Shown: positions 51,501 to 61,100 of the stretch, in pieces
Layout of the letters: every line of letters starts with the position of its first letter
How positions within the stretch are numbered: position 1 is the stretch's first letter
Translations under genes and position numbers: made by a program
Origin: Chimonanthus salicifolius
Lineage: Eukaryota; Streptophyta; Magnoliopsida; Laurales; Calycanthaceae
Direction: 5' to 3'
Length of the DNA stretch: 64,000 nucleotides
Assembly (NCBI GenBank): GCA_013350335.1
Contig: CM023540.1
Location: forward strand, 34,369,925-34,433,924
The notes under the pieces: generated by a model
What the model was told of the DNA's origin: nothing
Seen by the model: the letters and a program-made list of their open reading frames with translations, nothing else
The model's database searches: none

Positions 51501-53233
51501 AAGTACTATAATCTCATTGAGGGGATCCACCTGCTACATGGCGTGGATGGAAGACACCTATTCCACTCTGGTACATTTGGCCGGGAAATGCCAAAGTAAC
51601 ATAAATCTGATAACACATTATTTTTTAATACATGATATTTTATGAATTCTAGAGTACCGCAAAATCAAAATTTAAGACCAAGGGCTATTCTTAGCCACCG
51701 GATTTAGATTAGTCAAAGTCAATGGTGAGATTGTGATTAATTTGAATGCATTTAGATCAGATAGCCAGCAATCACTTTTGGTCTTTATTCTGAGGTACTT
51801 CACAATCTAGAATCAATGTGGTGGGATCCACTGCCCACTACATGTCATGTGTCAAAGACGTAATTTCTGTTATCTTAAACGATCTGTTACTTTAATTCAC
51901 TCCCATGTGGCTGAGTATGAAGCCAGAGAAATTTCTACCTTTTGAATCTGTCATGCCCATTTACAGTATTTTGCTGGTCCTTTACAAGGAATCAGGGCCT
52001 AACTGGTTTATATATGTGATTGAACCTACCTTTTTCATTCTTTGCTTCTGCTGATTTAGCTTCAGTCCATATCTAAGCTTCTGATGCTTATAATTTGGTG
52101 GTCTGACATATTGTACTGGATATGAGCTTCTAGGAATAGATTAGAGGTCTCGGCTTCGACTCTCCTCAAGAGTTATCGGATGCAAGAGGCTTGCGGGTGG
52201 TTTCATGTTTATAGAGGATTAGTCTTACCTCCAACGTGGGGTGGGGATACCTATGATATAAAAAAAAATGTACTGGATATCTTCAGTCATGCATACTTAG
52301 GTTAGATGTTCTAAAACTCCTTTTATGTTGCAGAGAAACACGATATATGCACGTGTTGATGCTGCACTTCACAAAATTCGGGATACTTCTGAGGTATTGA
52401 AACTCAAGTAAATCGCAATTTGGTCTAATTTGGATTTTGCTGTGTATTTATTCTGTTTCTTTTGCACAGGCTGTCCAGACTTTCGCTGGGGATTATCTTA
52501 AAACGCCTCTTGGTGAGGCAGTAAAAGGCAAGAAGAAGTCAAGTACTGACTTGTGGATTGAGAAGTTCTACAAGAAGAGAACCAACTTACCAGAACCTTT
52601 TCCACATGAGTTAGTTGAACGCTTAGAAAAATATTTAGATGTAAGTTTCTTCTATGTGAGACTGAAATAGTTATTACATATCCTGTTTGTGTAGCATCGT
52701 CCATTTTGTTATCGAGCTTCTTACCCACTTGAACTACATGATGACAGAGTCTTGAGGAACAACTGGTAGACTTGTCGTCGTTGTTATATGATCATAAACT
52801 AGAGGATGCACACTTAAATAGTTCAGAAATACTTCAAAGCACCATTTTTACTCAGCAGTGAGTAGTCCCCATCCATATTTTCTCTTTCTTTGAATTTCAA
52901 TTCTTCTTTATTCAATGTTTCTAGGCAACTCTTCTTAGATATTTTATTGCTGGTGCCATCAATTATTTTAGAACTTCTCATTCATGGTGTCATCAAATTA
53001 TTGCTGTTTCAGCTAACCCCAGGTGAGAGTACTTTTCCCTTGACATTTTACTTTTTCTTTGTGACAGATACGTAGCTCGTGTTTTAGCATCTGAGAAGGA
53101 GAAGATGAAGTGCTGTGACATCGAGTACAGGTTTCCTGTGCAATCCTCACAAACTTTTATCTATGGGGGGATTCTAATTGCCGGTTTCTTTGTATATTTT
53201 GTTGTTATTTTCTTTTCATCACCAGTGCGCTGA
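33526..53233 (+). CDS. Plant type I membrane protein, AT5G58100-like, 16 exons, two frameshifts
   Basis: Exons: 33526-33702, 35279-35473, 36785-36859, 36997-37165, 37386-37549, 41718-41936, 43293-43419, 46917-47105, 48517-48603, 48820-48977, 49961-50081, 50853-51078, 52334-52393, 52470-52640, 52748-52857, 53068-53233. All junctions are GT-AG and phases agree, except that exons 4 and 11 are each one base too long. Without those bases the product is about 803 residues. It starts with a signal peptide (MKSLSFLSLLFLFFLPN), followed by PQAFRRDPGHP, QVPLEVNIVLIGFNGDGG, RYNGGGASQVWLGSGR, VVIDLSAGPCTYGKIETEEG, IVLQNHNRYNI and RPVINWLWATGCHPFGPFS. It ends in a membrane segment (FIYGGILIAGFFVYFVVIFF) and a short tail. 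From memory this matches the Arabidopsis AT5G58100 family, whose biochemical role is not known to me. As written, translation stops after residue 191. Either a recent pseudogene or base-calling errors. Confidence 0.85.
33766..34412. repeat. Diverged direct duplication in intron 1 of the 16-exon gene
   Basis: 33766-33970 and 34214-34412 share a series of phrases in order: caggtgtgtcacatacctc-like, ctcagtgtgcaattc-like, ggtattcccg/cggtaatacc-like, gatgggtcggttt/gacgggtctattt and gattaatcaa. The two are about 445 bp apart. Confidence 0.5.
34357..34560. mobile_element. MITE-like foldback in intron 1 of the 16-exon gene
   Basis: gaattaatcaagccatg at about 34406-34422 pairs with catggcttgattaattc at about 34494-34510. 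The pairing extends weakly outward to gaaaggtttatgtctgagt and gagtgagagaccttttc. No target duplication was recognised. Confidence 0.45.
34815..35175 (+). mobile_element. 3' fragment of an RTE-type LINE (intron 1 of the 16-exon gene)
   Basis: The stretch contains MLRWM-like coding remnants (34836 onward), a VTRDMTF remnant, and an end AAGCCAACCCCAAATGGATGGGATAGAGCTT followed by GATGATGACTGTGATGG-like triplets (described in pieces), the usual RTE 3' end in plants. The 5' part is missing. Confidence 0.55.
38165..38183 (-). mobile_element. 19 bp T-headed micro-insertion with 9 bp target duplication
   Basis: A T run followed by gaatgg is flanked by CAGATTACC at 38156-38164 and 38184-38192. Read on the minus strand the insert ends CCATTC plus poly-A, as a retroposon tail would. 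Confidence 0.65.
38765..40225 (+). mobile_element. 5'-truncated L1-type LINE relic with RNase H remnant (intron 5)
   Basis: It is flanked by a 17 bp target duplication with one mismatch (38748-38764 and 40226-40242; AGGATGAGAATGGCTCA). Coding remnants include FWTIWKERNARIFERKS (38850-38910) and the RNase H-like pieces KPGPPWIGGVLRNHSGVS and NEAKLLSIRRALTLW. After the nested TRIM the frame resumes with VSFAHVSRSTNGVVDFLARN. Stops and shifts are present. It ends in a T-rich 3' region typical of plant L1s. Confidence 0.85.
39374..39923 (-). mobile_element. Complete TRIM retrotransposon nested in a LINE relic
   Basis: The LTRs are 39374-39586 and 39728-39923, starting TGTAACAACCCGTCCCT and ending near GTTATA/GTTACA. 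On the minus strand a primer site (GGTATCAGAGC, 39725-39715) follows the 5' LTR, and a purine tract (AAGGGGGGGTGGA type, about 39603-39587) precedes the 3' LTR. The 5 bp target duplication CCTAG flanks it (39369-39373, 39924-39928). It is 550 bp and non-coding. It splits the RNase H region of the LINE at 38765-40225. Confidence 0.9.
43700..45098. repeat. Inverted repeat with arms of about 125 bp flanking a LINE relic
   Basis: The left arm 43700-43823 (ttcacgactatgtagcctta to agtaccta) pairs with the right arm 44971-45098 (taggtgcttaaagacatttt to cgtgaagaat). The two arms are diverged. The LINE at 43905-44966 fills most of the loop. Confidence 0.75.
43905..44966 (+). mobile_element. 5'-truncated L1-type LINE relic with zinc-finger/RNase H remnant (intron 7)
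   Basis: It starts with a reverse-transcriptase-associated zinc-binding remnant (LCGLADETIDHLLATCP). It continues with the RNase H-like KFNVDGASRGKPGPAGIGG, NEAELLSIERALI and EISFVHINRTANGVAYFFAKK. The frame is broken at 44596-44600 and elsewhere. The 3' end is T-rich and then A-rich. It is a different copy from 38765-40225. It sits between the arms of an inverted repeat. Confidence 0.8.
45121..45280 (-). mobile_element. SINE, same family as 20695, inverted (intron 7)
   Basis: The reverse complement contains ggttcaagt-like, ccatgggc and aaatccaaatataaagg-like segments and the ggataaatggc tail ending in ATGATGATG. A diverged target duplication (TTGTCC...AAGTTGAAT type) is visible at about 45103-45120 and 45281-45302. 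Confidence 0.6.
45545..45735. repeat. Imperfect tandem copies of an RTE-LINE 3' tail
   Basis: About four units of 45-60 bp carry ggataaggctttgatgatg, ctaagccaatg and gattgatgggataag with variations. A single related tail lies at 45310-45360. There is no coding content. Confidence 0.7.
47257..47870 (+). mobile_element. Complete TRIM retrotransposon in intron 8 of the 16-exon gene
   Basis: The 5' LTR is 47257-47497 and the 3' LTR 47615-47870. Both start TGTGATACCCTTGCC and end GTCGTTACA. A primer-binding site TGGTATCAGAGC (initiator Met tRNA) lies at 47500-47511, and a purine tract AGAGGGGG at 47603-47610. The 5 bp target duplication TTTTC lies at 47252-47256 and 47871-47875. The internal part is only 117 bp and non-coding, so movement would need enzymes from another element. 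The LTRs differ mainly by a 15 bp loss in the 5' copy. Confidence 0.92.
48305..48461 (-). mobile_element. tRNA-derived SINE (intron 8 of the 16-exon gene)
   Basis: Read on the minus strand it contains B-box-like GGTCTTGAGTTCAATTCCC and the family phrases gtgtgtggatagggaggt and ccaaggattagtc, and ends in an A tract. A perfect 18 bp target duplication (AAGATATGTTTCTGTCTT) lies at 48287-48304 and 48462-48479. Confidence 0.88.
49307..49324 (+). mobile_element. 18 bp A-tailed micro-insertion with 17 bp target duplication
   Basis: ctttttc plus an A run is flanked by perfect copies of AAATGATGGAATTTTAC at 49290-49306 and 49325-49341. Confidence 0.75.
50298..50423 (+). mobile_element. 5'-truncated SINE (intron 11 of the 16-exon gene)
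   Basis: It shares cacgaggcttgcaggtg, ggggattagtct and gaggtggggatacc with the SINEs at 21984 and 52124. A perfect 19 bp target duplication (GAGATGAACAATATACCTT) lies at 50279-50297 and 50424-50442. Confidence 0.85.
52124..52268 (+). mobile_element. SINE (intron 12 of the 16-exon gene)
   Basis: The body reads gagcttctaggaatagatt, then B-box-like GGTCTCGGCTTCGACTC, then the family tail gtggggtggggatacc and poly-A. A perfect 12 bp target duplication TGTACTGGATAT lies at 52112-52123 and 52269-52280. Confidence 0.85.
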
Positions 53234-55305
53234 TCAAATATTCGTCGATAGAAAGATGTACCCATCTTGGTGAGTTTTAGCACATCAATATAGTGAAATT
53301 TTCAGATAATTGTTGTTAGCCGAATGTGATGCAATTAGACCATGGTAATCTTTGATCACTGGCATCTTATGTGACTTCCAAATGATGTTTTTTTCATTTA
53401 GAACTGCTACAAGATCCAGTCTAGAACAGATTGTTTCCAAGAAATCTGTCATACTGATTGCCATTTGAGCTAAAGTTTTTTACTGGTTTGGCCAAACTCA
53501 ACTACCCTATACATTTCCAATTTCTGATCAGTGCAGTTGTGCCAAACACTTGTAAATTGTCCTTTAGAGATCCCATCCTTGAGCCAGGCCTGTCCCAATG
53601 CTTTTGTTCGCCATTGGTCCTATCGATTTTTGATTTATCTGTTCCAGCCCCATGTTTGAGTCTTTAAGAGAGCATCAGAACCTGTGATGTCTACACAGTA
53701 AACAGTTACAGCCGCATTATATTCTTTGGAGTGGGTGAAATCGTCTGCGAAATCTGTTACGGGTTTAAAATTCGCTAATCGATACGTATCAGCTATATCG
53801 ATATATTGTGTCTGTCCTTTTATCAACAATTAGACTTCCCTTTTTTGATTTTTTTAGAAAAATAGGAAAAAATGGAAAATATATTGAGTACATTTTTGCT
53901 AAAAAATGTCCTTTTTATGGAATATTGGACCCTTGAGATTGAATTTTTGATATGAATAAAACATGTTTGTAAAATTTGAAAAATTTCTAAACAATATTTT
54001 GTTAAATTATTTTCATACAAAATCTCTAAACTTAGATTATTTTGGAGAAAAATAAAAAAATGATGAAAATAATTTAAAATGGACAAAATTTAAGAGAAAA
54101 AAGGTTTAGAATAGACGAATACCTTTAATACTTGAAGAATTTGTTTCTTAACCTTTTTAAAATCACGTCTAGTGCAAGATTCAACTTGAAAAAGCAGCTG
54201 AAATGGATTTTTTTTTTTTGAAAATAAAAAAAATTGAAAACACACGATACCATACTGTATCGCCTATTACATACTGATATGATAAGGCTGTATAAGGACA
54301 TGTTTCGGCAGATATTTTAATTTGTAAGAATTCTTACAATTATGTACCAACCACCGAGGAGAGAATTTTTGTTACACACTATGTTTAGTTAAGCCATATT
54401 AGCTGAAAACTTTCAGCTCTCCAAATAGATATGATAAATAGTCGTCGTGGTCGTCAAACTCAAAATTCCATCTATTTTAAGTTGATTTTTGAAATTCTAC
54501 TTTTCCAATTGACTCATTCATAAATTATATAATTTATCACTTCACTATTATGTCTTTATTTATCTCTTTCTTTCATATTTTTAATAATCTATCTTTCGTA
54601 TCTATCATAAATGATTTGAATAAAGATGCTGAGCAGCCCACCATAAATGAGCACTCTTTCAACATTACTTAAAAAGTTACATAGATATCTGATGGTAAAA
54701 ATAAAAAAAAATTACATAAATATGTGATAGGGAGACACCAATCCATCCCTTTCTGGTTCCTACCAGTCTCAAAACACCCACTGCTTGCTTATTTTTAGGG
54801 TCATCTACAAGGCTAAAACCTACCATCTAAACAATACAACGCCCACCCATGAGTCATGACACCATGACGTAAGCCCACACGTGTACACAGAAATAACCAT
54901 TGGGAATCCTTTCATTTCGAACCAGATAACCAAGTTTTGAAATATTGACAGCAGCTCTCCCATATGTAACTCATATAAATATTTACCCAGTTTTTTTAGG
55001 GTACAATTGCATCTAAAAGTTAGGACTATTGGTAATGATGATAATTATAATTTGAAAAGCTCTGCATTTGAATATATAATCTACAAAAATTATATTAAAT
55101 TAAATTTAAAATTAGATTTAATCAATTTAAATTATTTTTTTATGTTTAATACTTTATAACCTTTTTGTCCATTAAGGGCCTGAAATTTCAAATGTCATAA
55201 CGAGTAACCCTCGTATAGTCTACTATATACATAGTAATAGTGTAATATCTTTTACCCACGTAATAGGGTGTTGATTACTTGGAACTTTTATTATCCTTCT
55301 CTTAT
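53234..55305. other. Intergenic between the 16-exon and EF-hand genes
   Basis: AT-rich. Scattered CGATACGTATC / TATCGATATA words at 53770-53810 and GATACCATACTGTATCG at 54246-54262 may be remote relatives of the palindrome-rich repeat at 745-1975. No gene was recognised. Confidence 0.45.
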
Positions 55306-55313
55306 TATATAAG
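55306..55313 (+). promoter_or_regulatory. Candidate TATA box of the EF-hand gene
   Basis: TATATAAG lies 96 bases upstream of the ATG at 55409. A CT/GA-rich leader (55375-55400) lies between them. The spacing suits a short plant 5' UTR. Confidence 0.55.
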
Positions 55314-55408
55314 TCTACGTTAATTACAAGTTTCTCCTGTCAAGCTCCTACCTGTATTAGAAGTGAGTGTGTGAGAAAGAGAGAGAGAGATCTACTTCTC
55401 TTTTAAAA

Positions 55409-55890
55409 ATGTGTCCTTCTAGTAGAAATCGACAATCGGAATTCGCTGGAATGACAGATTTCCGGCCAGCATTTGAAGTTCTTGACGTCGACCTTGACGG
55501 AAAAATAAGCGCCAACGATCTCCAACATTCTACGCGGGCATTGGAAATGCAAATTGCACCGGAGAAGACATCGGTTTTATGATTGCAGTTGCTGATTTGA
55601 ACAAAGATGGTTTGGTCGAATTCGAGGAGTTCGAAAGCGTGTTGGATTGCCGGAGAGCTTCGCCGGGAAGTGGGGTGGTGGAAGATATATTCAAGGTCAT
55701 GGACAGAGATGAAGATGGGAGGATTGGTATTGATGATTTGAAGAGTTACATGAGTTTGATTGGTTTCTCTCTCAATGATGAGGATATCAAGGCCATGATT
55801 CATATGAGCGGTGGAGATGCAGAAAGTGTGAGTTTTGATAGTTTGATTAAGATCTTGACCGTTGATCTAGCTGTGGGTTCTTGTTGGTGA
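55409..55890 (+). CDS. Four-EF-hand calmodulin-like calcium-binding protein (CP1/CML type), frameshifted
   Basis: This is an intronless reading frame of about 160 residues. The N-terminal part (MCPSSRNRQSEFAG) leads into EF-hand loop 1 (DVDLDGKISAND). The frame then shifts near 55520-55527, and loops DLNKDGLVEFEE (EF2) and DRDEDGRIGIDD (EF3) follow, then a degenerate EF4 (GGDAESVSFDSL). Read without interruption the first frame stops at 55582. The second frame is open from before 55528, where it reads FYAGIGNANCTGED, the sequence expected after loop 1, so one base has been lost. The MCPS start and layout resemble plant calcium-binding protein CP1 and related CMLs, which bind calcium in the cytosol or nucleus as sensors. 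The ATG at 55409 is chosen; there is no earlier in-frame ATG after the TATA box. As written, only EF1 would be made. Confidence 0.8.
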
Positions 55891-56600
55891 TTTTTCCTAT
55901 TTTTAATGACATCAAAATGTTATATAAATCTTCGATTTAGATGAATGAAGGTGTATTGAGTCTTGACTTTGACATGCAAAATTGATGCTTATGTTCAGTT
56001 TCATTTATGGGTCGAAATTTGAAATTTGACTGATATATATTTTTTTGTTTTAGATTTTCATTGAAATGAGAAAATTGGTAAATATTTATTTATTTTTGAA
56101 ATTTTGACAAAACCGACAAGGGTTGAAGGATGATTTTGAAATTTAAATTTTCCTTTTGTTACTAGATCACATGTGACCTTGGAATGAAACAAATGAATGT
56201 AAGTCGTCTTCTTTTTTTTTTTTTCCTTTTGAGCGGTAAATGAATGCAAGTCCTTTAGATTTAGTGAATGCTGATGGTTTTATTATTGTCTCATGCTAAT
56301 TTTTTTTTCCCAATAAAATCTTTATATTTATCATATTTATCGGGGTCCTTTTATCATATTTTCTTGGTATAGAGGTGAGACATATGTCTAAGGGTTTGTA
56401 TCTTACTCAAACCAAATATTGTTGGATCTCCTTAGACGAACCAAGATGGAGGGTACTAAGCCTTATTCGACTCCACCGGTTGCAAATTCCAAATTATTTC
56501 AGTCTAATGGTGTTCCACTTTCAGATATTGTAAAAGTATTGTCAACTTATGGGGACCCTTCAATATTTAACTGTCACTAGTTCCAGATATTGCATATTCT

Positions 56601-56758
56601 GTAAATCAGGTCTTTCAGTTCGCTGCACTTCAATTCATTGGACTGATGTTAAAAATAGTTTGATATTAGAATATTGGAAGTAAATCAGGTCTTTCAGTTC
56701 GCTCCACTTCAATTCATTGGACTGATGTTAAAAATAGTTTGATATTAGAATATTGGAA
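56601..56758. repeat. Two-copy tandem duplication, 79 bp period
   Basis: 56601-56679 and 56680-56758 are identical except for one base (gctgcac against gctccac). Being nearly identical, it is probably recent. Confidence 0.9.
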
Positions 56759-57456
56759 CTTGGAAAGAATTTGTTGACCTAGTTTAGTTTTTTCCTTTTC
56801 ATCGTGTGGATATTTTGGAATTTTGGTTTTCTTTAGTTGTGTTGTTGCTTTTCTTTTTTCTGTATTTGCACATCTGGTACGTCTTTTTTAATATATCACA
56901 ATAAAAGGTAGTTAAAAAAATAAGAAAGAAGATGAGTTTTTGGAAATGATTGATGCCTAGGTATTTATTGTGAACCTTGCCATTAACGTTAAGGTTATGC
57001 CATCTTAAGCAGATGGTTGTTGCATTAGATGACTAAAGAAAATATTACTCTAAACCCTCTAACCTTAAAAGAGAGGCTTTTCAATCTTATACATTCGTGA
57101 GGAGGAAAAATAGTTTAAAGAAACAAAAAAGTAAGAAGATTAGTGCCTAGGTATCCATTGAAAGTCTCTCCTCATTTAAACCTGACCATTTACATTAAAG
57201 TAATGTCATCTCAAGTGGTCGATTGGTCAATTAGGTTATATATTCTACAAACTACACAAAGACAAACTAATACGAGTATTATATTTCATGGCATACAGCG
57301 TAATAATACATGGTTTTCTACCAAAGGCCTAAAAGCCTATGGCTTGAAATACCACATGCAAACACAAACTCTGTGGAATCAATCAAACATATTGGCTTCT
57401 ATATGAGACCGATATGCTAAATCCACTTTATTGGAGTCTTATATGTTCATCATCTC

Positions 57457-57780
57457 TTACTTGTTCTTGGGTTTAAAGATCTTATTGAAGTCTTCGACCT
57501 TTATCTGGCGATTACTATCAGGTGAAGAACTAGAAGGACGGCTAGCATCATCGTCGTCGTCACTGGAAGTAGTTTCATAATTAGCCATGGGATTTACATG
57601 ACTCTTGTCTGTTCCTTTCCCAAGACCATCGACGACGATCTTGTTCCCACCATTTGCCCCAACATCTGACTTCCGACCAAGAACTACAGCTTTGCGATCT
57701 AGTACTGCATCTTGGGCATGGTTCTTAGGAATCACCAAGCTCACTACTAGCACTGTGACAAGAATAACTATTGCCTTCAT
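57457..57780 (-). CDS. Small secreted-peptide-like protein, 107 residues, unknown function
   Basis: The open frame starts MKAIVILVTVLVVSLVIP, a clear signal peptide, with a likely cleavage after about residue 22 (KNHAQ). The mature part is hydrophilic. It has two GRK/DRK basic sites in its first third, a run of five Asp after NYETTSS, a Ser/Pro stretch (RPSSSSPDSN) and a conserved-looking basic C-terminus (IKVEDFNKIFKPKNK). A signal peptide followed by an acidic linker and a short basic end is the layout of plant peptide-hormone precursors, but I see no CLE, RGF, CIF, PSK or PSY peptide motif. An in-frame ATG 12 codons upstream would place extra residues before the signal peptide, so the start at 57780 is preferred. 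It is not assigned to a family and no intron is evident. Confidence 0.6.
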   Translation of the reverse strand: MKAIVILVTVLVVSLVIPKNHAQDAVLDRKAVVLGRKSDVGANGGNKIVVDGLGKGTDKSHVNPMANYETTSSDDDDDASRPSSSSPDSNRQIKVEDFNKIFKPKNK

Positions 57781-59044
57781 GGTTGAAATCTGATACAATT
57801 TCAATGGGATTAGCAACGATGATCACATGAAATTTCTAGAAAGAATCAACTAGAATTTGAAAAAAAAAAAAAAAATCTGATGATACTGCAATCAGATCAA
57901 AAGCTTGTTAAAAATGTACCTTGGGAGTCTGTTTTTTTGCTCAAAAGAAATTTCAGTAGATCCAAGCTTGGAAAATCAGATAAAAGAATGGAAATTTATA
58001 GACAAAGTTAGAGATTTGATTGTCTTAGTGGAAAACCAAACCAAGGGCACTGAAATCTTAGTGGTGGTTCATGATGTACCGGCATATAATGAGAGGTAAG
58101 TTTCGTTAACCCAAGGTAACTAACCACACATGCACGCTTCATGAATTGATTTGAACTATTTCCATGTGATAATTTGATTTCTTTTACAGTAATAAATTTA
58201 CCAAGAAATGAAAAAATTATCTGAGAAAGTACTGGATGAGTTTCTTGACTAAGATGGTTATAGCACTAGTGAGTAATGATTTTGAAATGGTAATTTTTCT
58301 AATCATACCTTCTTGAAATTCAACTAGAGATGATAACAGCAATGAAACTTGTGGCCAGTGGCGATACTATTTGTGAAGATTTTTTATTTTGTTTTTATGG
58401 TTTTCTTCCTTGTATGCAACCTCTGCACCTAGCAGTCTGATAATAAGGAAGACTGCAAGTATTTATGATATGTCCAATTTTCGGAAGATTATGAATTACC
58501 AATTTCAATCTCTATTGGTAGTAGGTATTATAAATTGACAGGAATGAATCGTTGGATAAAAAAAGAAGATGATTTCTTTTGAACAGGTGTATCTACTGCA
58601 AACTTAATTAGATTTAGCACTACTATTCTAATCGTTTCTGCATGGAGTAGTGTTGCAGAGTTGTTAATTCTATCTTAAAATGTTTTTAGTATGACAGAAG
58701 ATACAATTTCAACAGGAGAGTATGAAGACAGAAGATGGAAAAGGTCAGCTCCAGTCTCTAGATAGAAAAATGGAGTTTGATAATGATGATATAAATGGAT
58801 ATATGGAGCTCCGAGCACCAACCTTAAAATCAAATATGTCGAATATGCCATTGAAGATGATGGTGGTAAACGTTATCGGGTAGACAGGATCCGTAGCTTA
58901 ATGATCCGAATAATTTTTTTCATGATTTGCTTTGTTATAAAAATCTTCCACATTAGAAGATCCAAACGGTTCTAACCTTTTACCAATTTTCAATAACAAA
59001 GTCAATATTTTCTATCAGTCATGTATTTGGATGTCTTAATCTTG

Positions 59045-59217
59045 AACCATCAAGGTTGACGTGATGACCAAGAATTCAATCAAAATGTAAGAGATCCTGT
59101 GTTCAATTCACGTTCAATATATATGGCCACTCTCAGTAGGCTTACCTTTGGAGGCTTTTACAGACTCTTTAAGTATTAGTGAAATGAGACCTTTAGTTAC
59201 TTTTCTCTTAAAAAAAA
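59045..59217 (+). mobile_element. Possible SINE
   Basis: It has B-box-like GATCCTGTGTTCAATTCAC, a middle part like the other SINEs (taggcttacctttggagg) and an A tract at its end. It is diverged and its ends are uncertain. Confidence 0.4.
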
Positions 59218-60127
59218 TCTAGATATTTTTGTTTCCGTGGGCTGATGGTGCAAACAACCGAGCCCTCTGAACCATCCTTGTGGAATTGGGTCAATCATAT
59301 GCATTGCAAACATAGTTTACAAGCATTAAAAAACAAAAATATCAATATTAGTTATTTTATCAAAAAAGAAAAGAATTTTGAATCGATCTTAAATTTCAAA
59401 TCTTTTCAAATCATAAACACAGTGCAAACGGGTGTTTAACTTGTAAACAATGTGATGCTCTCGAATTAGTCTATTTTATATACTAGTGGGGTTTTGAGGA
59501 TGAATTAATTTCTGAAGTATTAGAATATTGGAAGTGGATCTTTTTCAATGCTGAATGGTTGGTTAATATAGATTTAATCAAAGTATTAATTGCACGACTT
59601 TGAGTCCCCCACAAGGGTTACAAGCCACCATTAACGAGAAATCGATCATCAAATAAAAGCTTAATTATGATGATAAAGATGCACCTATTCAATTAACTGA
59701 CTCTCTTTTTCCAAAGATGGAGCTTTCCATTACTATGGTGGGAAAGCTGTTGTGTGATCATGGATTATGACTTCTGCAACTTTTCTTTCCAAAATCTCTA
59801 AAGTTTGCTTTTAAAATGGTGATGGCGGTGCTAATATTAGTAGTATCACCATTGTCAAGAAGAAAGGAGCAATTAATAAAACTATACAGAAAGTAATCTA
59901 TGTTGTAAGCCATTTTCATCACTACAGAAGATGTTACTCTACACTTACCTTAAAAAATGAGAATTAGATACTATAGAAGTTATTACTCCATACTCTTTCA
60001 TTTTAAATAAAAGTTATTTGATGTTATACTTATGTGATGAAAGTAATTAAAAAGAGAAGAGAGAAGATAAGTTCATCTGAATGATTGATGCCTAGGTATT
60101 CATTGTCACCCTTCTCTTGTTTGAACC

Positions 60128-60552
60128 TTTTTTTTTTTTGAATGAAGAATAAGAATATTAATCACTCAAAGGGAGAAAGCAAAGAAAGAAAAAGAAGGGG
60201 CCCCAAACATACAGCAATGGAGAACAACGCCAGGGCAGGGCAAAAAGAAAGAAAATCAATCAATCAAAAAACCCAACAAAGAAGCAAGGAAAGACACCAT
60301 CAGTTGATGCTCATAACACCATCTCTGGAAGGGATGATCGTTAGAGAAGGTAATTCTCTTGAGTATAATCGGTAGACCATGGGAGGCATCGGTATAATGC
60401 AGGCCATATCATAAGATAGACAATTCAAAGCAGAAACAACATCGGCATACAGAGTGCAAGTTCTCCAATCAGACCAGACGCTTTTTATCATACGAAAAGC
60501 CTCCACATTGTTGTAATAAATCTTCTCCAAATATAGATTTTTTTTTTAATGT
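60128..60552 (-). mobile_element. Probable A-tailed LINE fragment inserted in the duplicated block
   Basis: The insert is bounded by poly-T at 60128-60141 and by the point where the host repeat resumes (aatgttaaggtta, about 60548). The paralogous copy at 63090-63130 lacks it, which shows it is an insertion. The minus strand has a weak frame (VWSDWRTCTLYADVV) compatible with a LINE 3' end. It has no clear target duplication. Confidence 0.55.
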
Positions 60553-61021
60553 TAAGGTTATACCATCATAAGCAGATGGTTGGTGCAGCAGATGACTACA
60601 AAAACATGTTACTCTAAACCCTCTTATCTTAAAAGAGAAGCTTTTTGATATTATACATTCATGAGGAAAAATAGTTTTAAAAGAGAAGAAACAAGATTAG
60701 TTCTTCCTCATCTTTCGTTGCCAATGTAAGTCTTTTCTTATTTGAACTTGACCATTTACATTGAAGGATGCCATCCCAAGTGATCAATTGGCGAATTAAG
60801 TGACTTCCGAAGATATTACTCCACACCTTTCACGTTGAAGACAACGTATTCAGACTTAAAAATACACAAGGAATGTAATAAAAGAAAAAAAAGAGAGAAT
60901 TCTTCCTCACCTTAAGCCTTTAATAGTTTAAACTCCACTGTTAACATTAAGGTCACGCCATCCCAAAGTGGCCAGTTGTGAATTAGGTCAAACCTTTGAT
61001 AAAGATTCAAATAAGGTACAA

Positions 61022-61100
61022 AAAGGAAGGATTCCAACCCTTCATAAACAAAAGCCCCAATAACAATTCCAATGCCATTGCTTGAACCACTCGGCTACTT
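61022..61100 (-). pseudogene. tRNA-Ser(GGA)-like relic, plastid type
   Basis: The minus strand reads GCCGAGTGGTTCAAG, then GCATTGGAATTG, GGGGCTTTTGTTTATGA, then AGGGTTGGAATCCTTCC. This is the order and length of a plastid-type tRNA-Ser with D-loop, GGA anticodon loop, long variable arm and T arm. The acceptor stem does not pair and T-loop bases are altered, so it is a relic. It may be a plastid-derived insert or the head of a retroposon. Confidence 0.55.

Larger units (their letters stand above)
58606..61100. repeat. Duplicated non-coding block, copy A
   Basis: Segments pair in order with 62200-63405: 58606-58760 with 62203-62369, 59303-59560 with 62372-62600, 59540-59780 with 62630-62850, 59860-60128 with 62870-63105, 60552-60680 with 63105-63230, and 60960-61100 with 63270-63405. 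A holds extra insertions (58760-59290 and 60128-60552). No gene was recognised. Confidence 0.75.

Noticed and set aside
57905..58099. 64-codon plus-strand frame (MLKMYLGSLFF...)
   Set aside because: No family signature, no convincing splice partners, and it overlaps the region upstream of the minus-strand secreted-peptide gene.
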